In this document: positions 1 through 9,545 of the stretch, piece by piece | How positions within the stretch are numbered: the stretch's first letter is position 1 | Layout of the letters: each line of letters opens with the position of its first letter | Origin: Clostridia bacterium | Lineage (GTDB): Bacteria > Bacillota > Clostridia > Christensenellales > Pumilibacteraceae | Length of the DNA: 64,000 nucleotides | Direction: 5' to 3' | Assembly: GCA_900767465.1 (NCBI GenBank) | Contig: CAAGAW010000009.1 | Coordinates: forward strand, 1-64,000 | Notes under the pieces: generated by a model | Databases searched by the model: none | Told to the model about the DNA's origin: nothing | What the model saw: only the letters and a program-made list of their open reading frames with translations | Translations under genes and position numbers: made by a program

Positions 1-102
1 AATAAAATTGTCAATTTTTCTAAATAAATCAAACTGAACATCGTTTGAAAGAAAATTCAAAATCGAATGAGGGAACAATTTTACCTTTGTTTTTACGAAC
101 TG

Positions 103-246
103 CTACTGTTCAGTTTCATTAGCTGATTTTTCCTTATGTTTTCTGAAATATTTGCTTTCAAACTTATCGGGTGTCCGGTTCATTAAAACAGAGTGCGGTC
201 TTTTGCCGTTATAAAAGTGTATATATATCGCGAGTGTTTGAGTAAT
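103..246 (-). pseudogene. IS3-family transposase (OrfB), C-terminal remnant
   Basis: Read on the minus strand, this stretch encodes the end of an IS3-type integrase-core transposase. It carries the diagnostic run YIHFYNGKRPH followed by NRTPDKFE and a basic tail, and ends at a TAG at 103-105. An in-frame TAA lies just upstream of 246, so no catalytic DDE region remains and no start codon is possible. The AT-rich composition of positions 1-285 differs from the GC-richer operons to the right. The YNxxRPHxxLxxxTP motif is established for IS3/IS150-type transposases. I see no terminal inverted repeat, so the limits of the element are unknown. It is a scar, not a functional gene. Confidence 0.65.
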
Positions 247-285
247 TTAGAAAATGAAGTATTTGTTCGTTATGGAGAAGAGAGA

Positions 286-633
286 ATGAAAAGAAAGTTT
301 TTGCTCGTTCTGCTTACGTTGACGTTAGCGATCGTATCGGCGTTTACCCTCACCGCCTGCGGCGAAACTGAAAAGCCCGGCGGTGACAACGGCTGATCGA
401 CGGTGGTTACGCCCGGCGGTGACACGGACAACAACGGCGACGATAAAACCGAACAGCATACTCATTCGTTTACCAAAGAAGTCGTAAGCGACAAGTATAT
501 TGTCCGTTGCATAAATATCCGTAAAACCGTTTACGGTTCTTTACGGCATTTCCGGGCGTTGTCGAATAGGTCGGAAAATGCGGCAAATACGGGGAAGATT
601 CAGTGCGCACGTTACATTAAACTTAATGATTGA
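286..633 (+). pseudogene. broken lipoprotein gene with in-frame stop
   Basis: A well-formed lipoprotein start (GGAG-like site at 274-284, ATG at 286, signal peptide ending LTAC with Cys25) is followed by a Gly/Asp-rich linker that stops at TGA 394-396. The same frame then continues with another Gly/Asp linker (TPGGDTDNNGDD) and HTHSFTKEVVSDKY, which looks like the N-terminus of a surface domain. After that it degrades into unrelated sequence and ends at 631-633. The clean linker on both sides of the stop argues that a longer gene was interrupted by a point mutation and then lost its 3' part. The alternative is a 36-residue secreted lipopeptide from 286 to 396, which I consider less likely. 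Confidence 0.6.
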
Positions 634-659
634 CAAAAACTTATCGGGTAGTGTATAAT
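630..659 (+). promoter_or_regulatory. sigma-A promoter of the first sugar operon
   Basis: TTGACA at 630-635 and TATAAT at 654-659 are both perfect matches, with an 18-base spacer. The predicted transcript starts near 666, leaving a leader of about 140 bases before the ATG at 806. Confidence 0.75.
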
Positions 660-685
660 TAACTTATATAAGGAAATTCGAGCGT

Positions 686-706
686 GATGCATCATACATT
701 TGATGC
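686..706. promoter_or_regulatory. candidate operator downstream of the promoter
   Basis: A ten-base palindrome TGATGCATCA (686-695) overlaps a larger inverted repeat with arms GCATCA and TGATGC (689-706). It lies about 20 bases after the predicted transcription start, where a repressor would act as a roadblock. The LacI-type gene at the end of the same operon (14749-15738) is the obvious candidate regulator; that link is inference. Confidence 0.35.
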
Positions 707-805
707 GAGCGCGACACGTCACCCGGTCGCGGCACCGTCCGGCGATCGGTTTAATGGGGACGGATCGGAGAATTCCGTTAAAAATAAATGTAAGAGGAGA
801 AGACG

Positions 806-3800
806 ATGAATAAGAGGGTGATGAATAAAAGAACACTGATTCTTACGGCGTTGATAGCGACGATCGTGGCGGCGTTCTCGTTGATCGGCTGCGGGGGGGG
901 GAACAAACAGCTTTCCGTTTCGATCACGAATAAGGACGCGCTTACCGCCGCGTGGGTCGAAGGAGAAGCCGATCGTACGGTGGAAGTGAAACTTTCGCCG
1001 GACAGTTACACGCTTGAAAACACTAACGTTATCGTCGAGTCGAGCAATTCCGACGTTGTGGACGTCGACGGATTCGCGCTCAAAGCGGTGGGCGGCGGCA
1101 CGGCTACCGTTACCGTAAGGGCGGGCGACTCGACCGATAAGGTGGAAATCACCGTAACTCCGTCGCTCAAAGGCGTGCGGATAACGAACAAAGCCGCGCT
1201 CGGCGAGTCGTGGGTTATCGGCTCGGCGGATCGCACTGTCGAACTTGCGTTCGATCCGAACACTTACGACATTAACAACACGAACGCAACTATCGTGTCG
1301 AGCAACACGAACGTGGTTACCGTTTCGGAAACGACGCTTCATGCGGTCGCGATCGGCACGGCGAAGATCACCGTAACGGCGGGCGCGTTCACCGACGAAG
1401 TTACAATTGCGGTTCGTCCCGCGATCGAATCGCTTACCGTTACCAACAAAGCCGATCTCGAAGAGGAGTGGGCGATCGGCACGGAGCGCACGATCGAAGC
1501 GGCATTCGTCCCCGACGAATACACCGTTGCGAACACAACTCCGACCATTACGGTCGAACCCGCGGGCGCGGTCGAAGTAGTGAACGGCTGGAAGATCAAA
1601 GCCAAAGCAGTCGGCGCCGCAACCGTTACCGTATCGGCGCAGGGCAAAACGGACACGTTTGAAATAAACGTCGCGCACGCCGCACCCGTTATTTCGCTTT
1701 CGGGACCGGGACTCACCCAGACCGAAGAGGGCGGCACGATGAGCAGCATGCAGGACACCAACCTTACGCTTCCCACCGCAACCGCAATGACGACCGACGG
1801 CGTAAACGTTACGACGGAAATCGACGTGACCTATTCCGACGAAGACAAACTTCACATTTCGGGACTGCTGATGACTCCCGAAATCGGAACTTATACCATT
1901 ACTTATACCGTTGCGAACCCTGCCGATACCGCAAAAATAGCAACGAAAACCATAACGATCACGGTATTCCGTCAGGTATTCTCGTGGACGGACGGCAACT
2001 GGCAGGTGCTTGAGGAAAAAGTCGCTAACGCCGAACAGAAAGTCACAACGACGAACCACGGCTATCAGACCGCGCAGTTCAACCTCGCGGCAAGCAGGTA
2101 TTATTACGCCGCGGCGACCTTCCATATTACCGAATGGTCGAACGTCGGCATTGCAAACTTCGTGCCCGACAACAATCACACGCGCTGGCTTTCGGCAGTC
2201 GTTCAGACTTCTGGCGACGTAAACTACAAGTTTGCCGACTTCGATACGAGCAAATTCAACGGCGGCGCGTGGAACCTTAACGAGAACTCGACCGACGGAG
2301 TTATGATTCTCAATCAATACCGCCTTACCGAATACGGCAATCTCAACGCAAGCACGGACGGAACGCACAAAGTTGCGATTCTTCGTCTCGGCGATACGTA
2401 CTATTCGTTCTGGAACGATCAGTACGTCGATTCGGCGGTTTTCGAATACTATGCGGACGTCGAAACCATTCCCGGATTTTTCACTCTCGGACTCGATGAG
2501 AGCAAAGGCTATGCGACCGCAATCGACTATTTCTCGGGCAAAACCGCGGTCGAGGCGAAACTCAACGCGCTCACTCACAACGGCAAAGACTTTATCCGCA
2601 GTTATGTCCCCGACAGTTGGGCGGGAGACTCGAAAAACATAGATAACCGCAACTTCACCAAGAACGACACAACCGAAGAACGCGGAATCAACTTCGACTT
2701 CACCAAAAACGACGCTCATTTCAACGGCGGTATGGTAAGCCCGTATGTGTGGTTCGACGGCGATTTCACTTTCAGTTGGGATCACAAGGCAACCTCGACC
2801 ACAGGCAAAAGCAGACAAATGATTCTCGAAATGCGTTCGCGGATGTGGTACAACGATACGAGAGTAGGCGGAATCCAGTTCGGTGCGGAATATAATAATG
2901 ACGCGTCGCTCAACAGATTCCTCCTCAACGGCAGCGCGCTTGCCGGAGACTATAAAAAATACGAGCCGGGTGCAGGCACGGACGGAAGTGCGGGATCGAG
3001 ATTCACGATCAGCCGTAAACTCTTCGACGATTACGCCGAAATCACGCTTACCGCACAGTCGCTCGCGAACCCCGCGCAGAAATTCACCCGCGTTATCACT
3101 CTCGGCAAAACCGCCGACAAGGGTACGGACGGAACTACCGCGTTCGACGGGTGGAACGAGCCCGTTATTCTTCAGTGGCATAACACCGGCGTTGCAGGAC
3201 AGTACAGCAATATCGGCTGGACGGCTCGTTCGGCGCAAAGAATCGAATCGCTTGCCATCGCTAATAAGGACGCGCTCTCCGCGGCATGGGTAGAGGGCGA
3301 AGCCGATCGTACCGTCGAAGTAACGCTCACCCCCGAGGGATATTCTTTCGCGGACACCAAATATTCGATTACGTCGTCCAATACCGACGCGGTCGCCGTA
3401 GACGGCATGACTCTCCGCGCGGTGGGCGGCGGCACGGCTACGATTACCGTAAGCATAGGATTTCTTACCGATTCGTTCGAGGTGACCGTAACGCCCTCGC
3501 TTAAATCGGTAACCATAACCAACAAGGCATCGCTCGTCTCATGGAGAGAAGACGAGGAAGCGACGCGTTCGCTCGAACTCGCGTTCAGTCCCGCCGAAAT
3601 TTATAACTTCGACAATAGCGACGTACGTATCGTATCGAACAAACCGGAAGTCGTTTCGGTAGACGGAACCACCCTTACCCGTGTGGGCAGAGGCGTTGCG
3701 ACTATCACCGTTACGGCAAAAGGCGGCGTAACCGACGAGGTTACGATATCCGTGCTTCCGCCGGAAATTCAGTCGATTACCGTTTCCAACAAAGCCGATC

Positions 3801-5590
3801 TCGAAGCGGACTGGGAAAGCGGTACCGAACGCACGATAAACGCGACCTTCGATCCGGGTGATTACAACACGAGCAACACCACACCGACTATCACTTGCGA
3901 TCCCGCAGGCGCGATCGAAGTCGTCGACGGCTGGATTATCCGTGCAAAAGCGGTAGGAACCGCAACCGTAACGGTAGAAGTTCAGGGCAAAACCGACACT
4001 TTCACCATCAACGTTGTCCACGGAACACCCACGCTTACGCTCAGAGGTGACGGACTTACCGTAACCGAGGACGGCGGCACGATGGAAGCAATGCAGGGAA
4101 CCGCTCTCGACCTTCCCACGGCAGTTGCTTTTGCAGACGGCGCAAATATCACCGACCGTATTTCGATAACCTATTCGGACGAAGCGAAACTTAATATTTC
4201 GGGCGGAAAAATGACCCCCGAAGTAGGCGAGTATACCATTACTTACACGGTCGCCAACCCCGACGACGCTTCCAAAAGCGTTACCAAAACCGTAACGATC
4301 AACGTTTACCGCACGATCTTCTCGTGGACGGACAATACCTGGAACGTAACGGACGCAAAGACGACTAACGCAAACCAGAAAGTCGCTACGAAGAGTAACG
4401 GATTCCAGATGGCGCAGTTCAATATCGAAGCAAGCGATTACTATTACGCCGAGGCTACGTTCAAGACCTCGGATTACAAAATCGTGGGTGTTGCGAACAT
4501 CGTTCCCGCCGACGACTACAAGGGTAGAATGCTTATTTCGGTAATGCCTACGACCGGCAATGCGGACTACAAACTCGTGGACTTCAATCCGGCGTCGGGC
4601 GGTTGGGATCTTTCCGAGAATAACACGGACAAGAATATCGTTCTTTACCAGTATCAGGTATGCAATCAGGGTGGACTGACCAGACTCGGAAAAGACGGAG
4701 ACAAGGACGTAACGAAAATGGCAGTCATCCGCGCGGGCAAGATGTTCTATATGTTCTACAACGACCAGTACATCGGCGCCACTGATATGGAGCATTACTC
4801 TTCGGTAAACACCATTCCCGGATTATTCGTTTGGGGAATGAAAACTACCGACGTCGTAACGGGTATCGACTACTTCTCGGGTAAAACCGCGGTCGAAACC
4901 AAGCTCAACGCCCTCACTCATAACGGCAAAGATTTTATCAGACAGTATGTTCCCACGACTACCGATTGGGGATTCGGGGATTCGCAAAACACAGACAATA
5001 AAAACTTCACGACTAACGAGATTACCGACGATCGCGGAATCAATTTCGATTTCACTAAAGCGGACGCAAGTTTCAACGGTAGTTGCGTAAGCCCGTTCCT
5101 GTACTTCGACGGCGACTTCACCTTCAGTTGGGACTACAAGGCAACCTCGACTACCGGCAGCGAATCGCGCATGATCGTAGAAATGCGTACGTTGATCGGA
5201 TACGACCACAACTCGTGCGGCGGCATTCAGTTCGGCGCGCAGTACGAAAGCGACGCTTCGCTTAACAGATACCTTCTTGGCGGAGCAGGCCTTGCCGAGG
5301 GACACAAGTGGCACGAACCCGGCGCGGGCACCGACGCAACCGCCGGCAGCAGATTCACCATCAGCCGCAAGATCCACGAAGATTACGCCGAAATTACGCT
5401 TACCGTAACTTCGCTTACCGATCCGACCAAGACGTTCACGAGGACTATCAACATCGGCGCGACGGCGGATAAGAGTACCGACGGAACAACCGCGTTCGAC
5501 GGCTGGAACAGAGTGGTTATTCTTCAGTGGCACAACACGCGCGTAGCCGGACAGTACAGCAACATTACCTGGTCAGCCGACGCTCCGTAA
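806..5590 (+). CDS. giant surface lipoprotein, tandemly duplicated Ig-like/lectin-like modules
   Basis: A 1594-residue lipoprotein with a signal peptide ending LIGC (Cys29), so it is expected to be anchored on the outer face of the membrane. It consists of two homologous halves (about 36-811 and 812-1594). Each half begins with three Big_2-like Ig domains marked by ITNKxxL...W and ending in TVTP or similar, followed by one further Ig-like domain (near 293-375 in the first half). Each closes with a roughly 400-residue domain starting FSWTD, rich in aromatic residues, that resembles a lectin or concanavalin-type beta-sandwich. No glycosidase catalytic motif is visible. The start is supported by AGAGGAGAAG at about 792-801; a second ATG lies at 821. 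As first gene of a sugar-import operon it probably binds glycan or displays a binding surface. The domain families are recognised by pattern only; ligand unknown. Confidence 0.85.
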   Translation: MNKRVMNKRTLILTALIATIVAAFSLIGCGGGNKQLSVSITNKDALTAAWVEGEADRTVEVKLSPDSYTLENTNVIVESSNSDVVDVDGFALKAVGGGTATVTVRAGDSTDKVEITVTPSLKGVRITNKAALGESWVIGSADRTVELAFDPNTYDINNTNATIVSSNTNVVTVSETTLHAVAIGTAKITVTAGAFTDEVTIAVRPAIESLTVTNKADLEEEWAIGTERTIEAAFVPDEYTVANTTPTITVEPAGAVEVVNGWKIKAKAVGAATVTVSAQGKTDTFEINVAHAAPVISLSGPGLTQTEEGGTMSSMQDTNLTLPTATAMTTDGVNVTTEIDVTYSDEDKLHISGLLMTPEIGTYTITYTVANPADTAKIATKTITITVFRQVFSWTDGNWQVLEEKVANAEQKVTTTNHGYQTAQFNLAASRYYYAAATFHITEWSNVGIANFVPDNNHTRWLSAVVQTSGDVNYKFADFDTSKFNGGAWNLNENSTDGVMILNQYRLTEYGNLNASTDGTHKVAILRLGDTYYSFWNDQYVDSAVFEYYADVETIPGFFTLGLDESKGYATAIDYFSGKTAVEAKLNALTHNGKDFIRSYVPDSWAGDSKNIDNRNFTKNDTTEERGINFDFTKNDAHFNGGMVSPYVWFDGDFTFSWDHKATSTTGKSRQMILEMRSRMWYNDTRVGGIQFGAEYNNDASLNRFLLNGSALAGDYKKYEPGAGTDGSAGSRFTISRKLFDDYAEITLTAQSLANPAQKFTRVITLGKTADKGTDGTTAFDGWNEPVILQWHNTGVAGQYSNIGWTARSAQRIESLAIANKDALSAAWVEGEADRTVEVTLTPEGYSFADTKYSITSSNTDAVAVDGMTLRAVGGGTATITVSIGFLTDSFEVTVTPSLKSVTITNKASLVSWREDEEATRSLELAFSPAEIYNFDNSDVRIVSNKPEVVSVDGTTLTRVGRGVATITVTAKGGVTDEVTISVLPPEIQSITVSNKADLEADWESGTERTINATFDPGDYNTSNTTPTITCDPAGAIEVVDGWIIRAKAVGTATVTVEVQGKTDTFTINVVHGTPTLTLRGDGLTVTEDGGTMEAMQGTALDLPTAVAFADGANITDRISITYSDEAKLNISGGKMTPEVGEYTITYTVANPDDASKSVTKTVTINVYRTIFSWTDNTWNVTDAKTTNANQKVATKSNGFQMAQFNIEASDYYYAEATFKTSDYKIVGVANIVPADDYKGRMLISVMPTTGNADYKLVDFNPASGGWDLSENNTDKNIVLYQYQVCNQGGLTRLGKDGDKDVTKMAVIRAGKMFYMFYNDQYIGATDMEHYSSVNTIPGLFVWGMKTTDVVTGIDYFSGKTAVETKLNALTHNGKDFIRQYVPTTTDWGFGDSQNTDNKNFTTNEITDDRGINFDFTKADASFNGSCVSPFLYFDGDFTFSWDYKATSTTGSESRMIVEMRTLIGYDHNSCGGIQFGAQYESDASLNRYLLGGAGLAEGHKWHEPGAGTDATAGSRFTISRKIHEDYAEITLTVTSLTDPTKTFTRTINIGATADKSTDGTTAFDGWNRVVILQWHNTRVAGQYSNITWSADAP
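911..3238 (+). repeat. first copy of the intragenic duplication
   Basis: Encodes the first half of the giant lipoprotein. The order of Ig domains and the FSWTD domain is repeated in 3239-5587, with matching phrases such as ALTHNGKDFIR, FDGDFTF and AGTDG in both halves. Confidence 0.8.
3239..5587 (+). repeat. second copy of the intragenic duplication
   Basis: Second half of the giant lipoprotein, starting at the Ig domain that follows the junction WTARSAQRIESL. It is collinear with 911-3238, with many substitutions, so the duplication is old enough to have diverged at DNA level. Confidence 0.8.
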
Positions 5591-5621
5591 GCACGAGCAA
5601 GACAATCAAATAACGGTTTTT

Positions 5622-5656
5622 GACGCGCTCCGAGCACAGGCGTAAAGGGGCGCGTC
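5622..5656 (+). other. intergenic hairpin between first and second operon genes
   Basis: Arms GACGCGC (5622-5628) and GCGCGTC (5650-5656) form a seven-base GC-rich stem with no T-run. This is more likely a 3'-end stabiliser or partial attenuator than a full terminator. The gap between the genes (125 bases) is the longest inside this operon. Confidence 0.4.
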
Positions 5657-5715
5657 CTTACCGATAAAAAAACGTTAAAACTCACAATTCCGACATAAAA
5701 GGAGATTGAAACTTA

Positions 5716-7503
5716 ATGAAAAAAGGTAAAAGAATACTTGCCGTTCTGCTTTGTGCCATTATCGCGATCGGAGCGTTTGCGCTCGTCGGGTGCGGCGGAC
5801 AAACGGCAAAGGAAACGTATCTTATAAAATACGACCTCAACTATGAGGGCGGCGAAACGAGAAACGTTTCCGTTCAGGCAGGCGCGAAAGCGGTTTCGTG
5901 GCGGGCAACCCGCGAAGGATTCGACCTCGGCGGCTGGTTCACCGATGCGGATGGCACAAAACCTTACGACTTTACCAAACCCGTTACTTCGGACGCGACT
6001 CTTTACGCGAAATGGACTGTTCAGCCGGGTATGGCTACCGTAACGTTCGATTTCAACGTTGCCGGTATCGCCGACAAAACGGTAGCGGTGCGCAAAACGA
6101 ACGCGATTGCGAGAAAGTACGTTCCCGATTACAATCCGTTCGGAATGAAATTCGTCGCCTGGTACGCGGACGAGGCTAAAACCCGGGCGTGGAATTTCGA
6201 TACCGACAAAGTAAACGATGACATTACGCTTTACGCCGGGTACGAATACACAATGGCAATCCCGCGTAACGACGACGGTTCGATCGCCTACGATCACGTA
6301 ACGATCAACGTGTGGACGGCGAGTGTGGACGCAACCAGTCTTGCCGCGCTTACCGAAAAGTTCAACAAAGAGTACAACGGCAAGATTTCCGTAAACGTTT
6401 CGTCCAGTCTCGCGTCGCAAGCAGATACTTTCCTTCGTATTCAGCAAATCCCCGGGATTTTAAGCACGACCAAAACTTACTATTCGGTCGGCGAGATCTA
6501 TAATTTCGCAGGTCTTGCGGCAAACAATTCGAACTGGCTCGAAAAGGCTACCGCCGAGGCGAGAGTAAACGGCGCGTATACGCAGGTTCCGCTCGTTGGC
6601 GTTGCTCCGTATATGATCTATAACAAGTCGCTTCTTGCCAAGTACAGCGACGGCGGCGCGCTCCCGACCAACTATTCCGGACTTTCAGCGCTGTTAAAAG
6701 CGGCTTACAACGGTGAAGTTGCTACTAATTCGCGTTTCAGGTCCGTAGTGGCGGCTTATTCCGACTGGTCGTTCAAAGAGGCTCCCAGCATGGTTGCCTT
6801 CAATCAGAACGGAGTACCGTATTACAAGTATGAAAACGGTAAATACGTAAACGAATGGGCGGACGAAGCCGTGTACGCAAAGGCGGAAACCGCGCTCCGC
6901 AGGACTTATGATCTGTTCGGCGAAAACGGCGCAAATCACGGCGGCAACGCGAACGGTATCGGTTCGGTAGTGGACTCGGTCAAGAGCGGCAACGCGCTTA
7001 TGGGTATGGTAACCTGGCGCGGCTATGAGGGATCGGTTCTTTCCGATCCGAATCTCGGCGTGATTCCGCTTTCCGGTTTGTTCACGGACGAAACGGGCGA
7101 AGGCAGCAAAGACATTCCGATTCATACGATCGGAATCGGGTTCTGCAACCTCGCAACCAACGTCGTGAAAGATCCGCTTAAAGTGTGCGCTTCGGCAGTG
7201 TATTCCGACTGGCTGTCAAAGCACGCTTACGAACTGTCTTCGCTCGGTTACGTTCCGCTCGCAACGGAAGCCGTAAACGCCGACGCTTACGTAAATTCGA
7301 CCGACCGTATCGTCGGTTTTGTCAGGTCGACTTACGGCGACGCGAATAACCTCACAACGCTCCCCGGCACGGCGAACCTCAAAACGCTCGTAAACGTAAC
7401 CGCTGCGGAAGGTATTATCGTACCGGTTCTCGGCGGCGACGGCACGAACCTCACCGAAAAAATGCACGAACTCTATACACAGATCGGCGGACTCGTCTAC
7501 TAA
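5716..7503 (+). CDS. InlB-repeat fused extracellular solute-binding lipoprotein
   Basis: 595 residues. The signal peptide ends LVGC (Cys26). Two InlB/Listeria-Bacteroides repeats follow, at about 34-100 (ending TLYAKW) and about 106-175 (ending TLYAGYEY), each with the family's GWF/AWY and TxYA marks. From about 180 to the end the protein resembles family 1 ABC solute-binding proteins, beginning with VTINVWTASVD and a long alpha/beta body. Binding proteins normally lack InlB repeats, which are usually surface-spacer or interaction modules, so the fusion is unusual. RBS AAGGAG precedes the ATG. It sits upstream of a second binding protein and the permeases, suggesting it feeds the same transporter or senses the ligand at the surface. 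Substrate unknown. Confidence 0.8.
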   Translation: MKKGKRILAVLLCAIIAIGAFALVGCGGQTAKETYLIKYDLNYEGGETRNVSVQAGAKAVSWRATREGFDLGGWFTDADGTKPYDFTKPVTSDATLYAKWTVQPGMATVTFDFNVAGIADKTVAVRKTNAIARKYVPDYNPFGMKFVAWYADEAKTRAWNFDTDKVNDDITLYAGYEYTMAIPRNDDGSIAYDHVTINVWTASVDATSLAALTEKFNKEYNGKISVNVSSSLASQADTFLRIQQIPGILSTTKTYYSVGEIYNFAGLAANNSNWLEKATAEARVNGAYTQVPLVGVAPYMIYNKSLLAKYSDGGALPTNYSGLSALLKAAYNGEVATNSRFRSVVAAYSDWSFKEAPSMVAFNQNGVPYYKYENGKYVNEWADEAVYAKAETALRRTYDLFGENGANHGGNANGIGSVVDSVKSGNALMGMVTWRGYEGSVLSDPNLGVIPLSGLFTDETGEGSKDIPIHTIGIGFCNLATNVVKDPLKVCASAVYSDWLSKHAYELSSLGYVPLATEAVNADAYVNSTDRIVGFVRSTYGDANNLTTLPGTANLKTLVNVTAAEGIIVPVLGGDGTNLTEKMHELYTQIGGLVY

Positions 7504-7514
7504 CGGAGGCATAA

Positions 7515-9521
7515 ATGAAAAAAGTATTTTATATTCTCGTTTGCGTCGCACTCGCAATCACGGCGGGACTCGCTACCGTGGCGTGCGGTACGAACAACAC
7601 GCCGACCGAAGTAAAAGATCAGGGAAACTGGACGATTACCTCGCCCGACGGAACGATCGTTACTTCGCTCACTTTCGACGCGAACAACAAAATCTATTAT
7701 TCGGTCAAAAAAGGCAATGCCGAAGTCGTTAAAAAATCCGAACTCGGTTTCGATATCGAAGAGGACGAATTTAACCTTATCGCCGTTTCGGGTGTCAAGA
7801 ACAAGCGGGTAAAAGGCAGTTACGACAACATTTCCGGCAAGTCGGCAACCGTGAATTACGATTGCAACGAAACGACCGTTACCTTCAGGGCGTGGAAGTT
7901 TTACCTCGACGTAACGATGCGCTCGTACGACGACGGTTACGCGTTCCGTTACGGAATCCGCGCGATCGACGGCAGCAGCGGCACTATGACGGTAAGAGAA
8001 GAGAAAACGCAGTTCGCGCTTCCCGACAATACGAACATGTGGGTAGAGGAGTATGTTTCGATCAATCCCAAGAAAGGCAACTTCTTCGCTTACGAGGTGC
8101 CTTATGACCGCCGTTCGGCAAAAGGACTCAATTCCGATCAGTACCTTGCAATGCCCATGCTGTACAGAGTAGGCGGTACCGACGTGTATTCTATGGTTAC
8201 CGAATCCGCACTCATCGGCAGCGGTTTCTACGGCTCGTACCTTAAAGTTCCCGAGGGCATGGACGGCAGCAGCGTGCTTCAGACCGTTCACACCCCCGCA
8301 GGGGCGATGCTGGACGACGACAAAATCGATTATCCGTTCACTTCGCCATGGCGCGTGGGTATCGCCGGCGATATGAAAACGGTTCAGGAGTCCGAACTCG
8401 TCGAAAAAGTTTACGACGACGCGGAGTACTGGAAACCGGATGATTACAACACGCTTTCGGACGAAGAAAAGGCGATTTACGACTACGACTGGGTAGAGAA
8501 CGGATTAGTCGCGTGGAGCTGGCTTGCATATAACGGCACGCGTCCGCAAACCGACTTTTCGCTTCACCGCCAATACGTCGATCTCGCCGCGAATATGGGC
8601 TGGAAATACGTCCTTCTCGACGGCGGCTGGAATGCGGGGCTCAGCGATTCCACGCTTCGGAGTTTTATGGACTACGCGAACAACGCGGGCGTAAAAGTTC
8701 TCGTATGGTGCAACGCGCTTACCGACTTCGGTAACGGCAACCCCGTTATTCTTAAAAGCAAACTCGAAAAGTGGGCGAGTTTCGGCATCGCCGGAATCAA
8801 AATCGACTTCTTCGACGGTCAGAACGCCGACAATCCCACCCATCAGGGTGAGGATAGCGAAACTATCAAGTGGTACGAGACGATTTATCAGGAAACCGCA
8901 AAACTCAAAATGATCGTAAACTGCCACGGCTCCAACAAGCCGACGGGCGAGCGCAGAGTTTATCCCAACGTAACCAACCGCGAAGGCATTATGGGTAACG
9001 AGTTCAAAACGATCGACGCCGCTACCACGGTAAACGAATTGTTTACCCGTGCGGTAATAGGACCGAGTGACTTCACTCCCGTTGTCGTTCCTTACGGCAA
9101 CGCTATCACCGGAGCGCATCAGATGGCTCTTTCGGTGCTGTTCGAAACAGGAACGCCCTCTATGGCAGACAAGGCGAATACATACTACGACGCGAAAATT
9201 ATGGACTTTTATCGCTCGATCCCCTCGACGCGCGATAAAACCGTATTCCTCGGCGGACAGCCCGACTATTATTACGCGGCAGCCGCCAAGGCGGGTGATA
9301 CGTGGTTCGCGGGCATAGTGAACAGCGTCATCTCGGATACCGTTTCGATCGACCTGTCTTTTCTCGGCAGCGGCGAGTACGACGCGGAAATTTTCACCGA
9401 TACCGGAAGCAACGGCAAGGATGTCGCGCGCGAAGTCCGCACCGTTACGGCGGGTACAACTCTCACATTCGACCTTCGCGAGAACGGAGGCGTTGCGATC
9501 AGATTCATGAAAAAGGCTTAA
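7515..9521 (+). CDS. GH97 glycoside hydrolase lipoprotein, probable retaining alpha-galactosidase type
   Basis: 668 residues, signal peptide ending TVAC (Cys24). The layout matches GH97: an N-terminal beta-sandwich (about 30-290), a (beta/alpha)8 catalytic domain (about 300-570, with YVLLDGGW and VLVWCNA), and a C-terminal all-beta domain. In GH97, retaining members carry an aspartate nucleophile at the strand-end position seen here as GIKIDFFD (Asp431). Inverting SusB-type members use a glutamate arrangement instead. A retaining alpha-galactosidase-like activity is therefore most likely, by family knowledge. The catalytic acid/base was not pinned down. Twelve bases separate it from the preceding gene (RBS GGAGG), so the two are co-transcribed. 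It probably removes alpha-linked sugars outside the cell before import. Confidence 0.85.
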   Translation: MKKVFYILVCVALAITAGLATVACGTNNTPTEVKDQGNWTITSPDGTIVTSLTFDANNKIYYSVKKGNAEVVKKSELGFDIEEDEFNLIAVSGVKNKRVKGSYDNISGKSATVNYDCNETTVTFRAWKFYLDVTMRSYDDGYAFRYGIRAIDGSSGTMTVREEKTQFALPDNTNMWVEEYVSINPKKGNFFAYEVPYDRRSAKGLNSDQYLAMPMLYRVGGTDVYSMVTESALIGSGFYGSYLKVPEGMDGSSVLQTVHTPAGAMLDDDKIDYPFTSPWRVGIAGDMKTVQESELVEKVYDDAEYWKPDDYNTLSDEEKAIYDYDWVENGLVAWSWLAYNGTRPQTDFSLHRQYVDLAANMGWKYVLLDGGWNAGLSDSTLRSFMDYANNAGVKVLVWCNALTDFGNGNPVILKSKLEKWASFGIAGIKIDFFDGQNADNPTHQGEDSETIKWYETIYQETAKLKMIVNCHGSNKPTGERRVYPNVTNREGIMGNEFKTIDAATTVNELFTRAVIGPSDFTPVVVPYGNAITGAHQMALSVLFETGTPSMADKANTYYDAKIMDFYRSIPSTRDKTVFLGGQPDYYYAAAAKAGDTWFAGIVNSVISDTVSIDLSFLGSGEYDAEIFTDTGSNGKDVAREVRTVTAGTTLTFDLRENGGVAIRFMKKA

Positions 9522-9545
9522 ATCAGACTACAGGAGGACAATTTT

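Noticed and set aside
719..3238. 839-residue open frame on the minus strand
   Set aside because: It lies entirely opposite the giant lipoprotein, is rich in Arg/Val/Phe as expected for an antisense frame of this codon usage, and has no start signal or domain.
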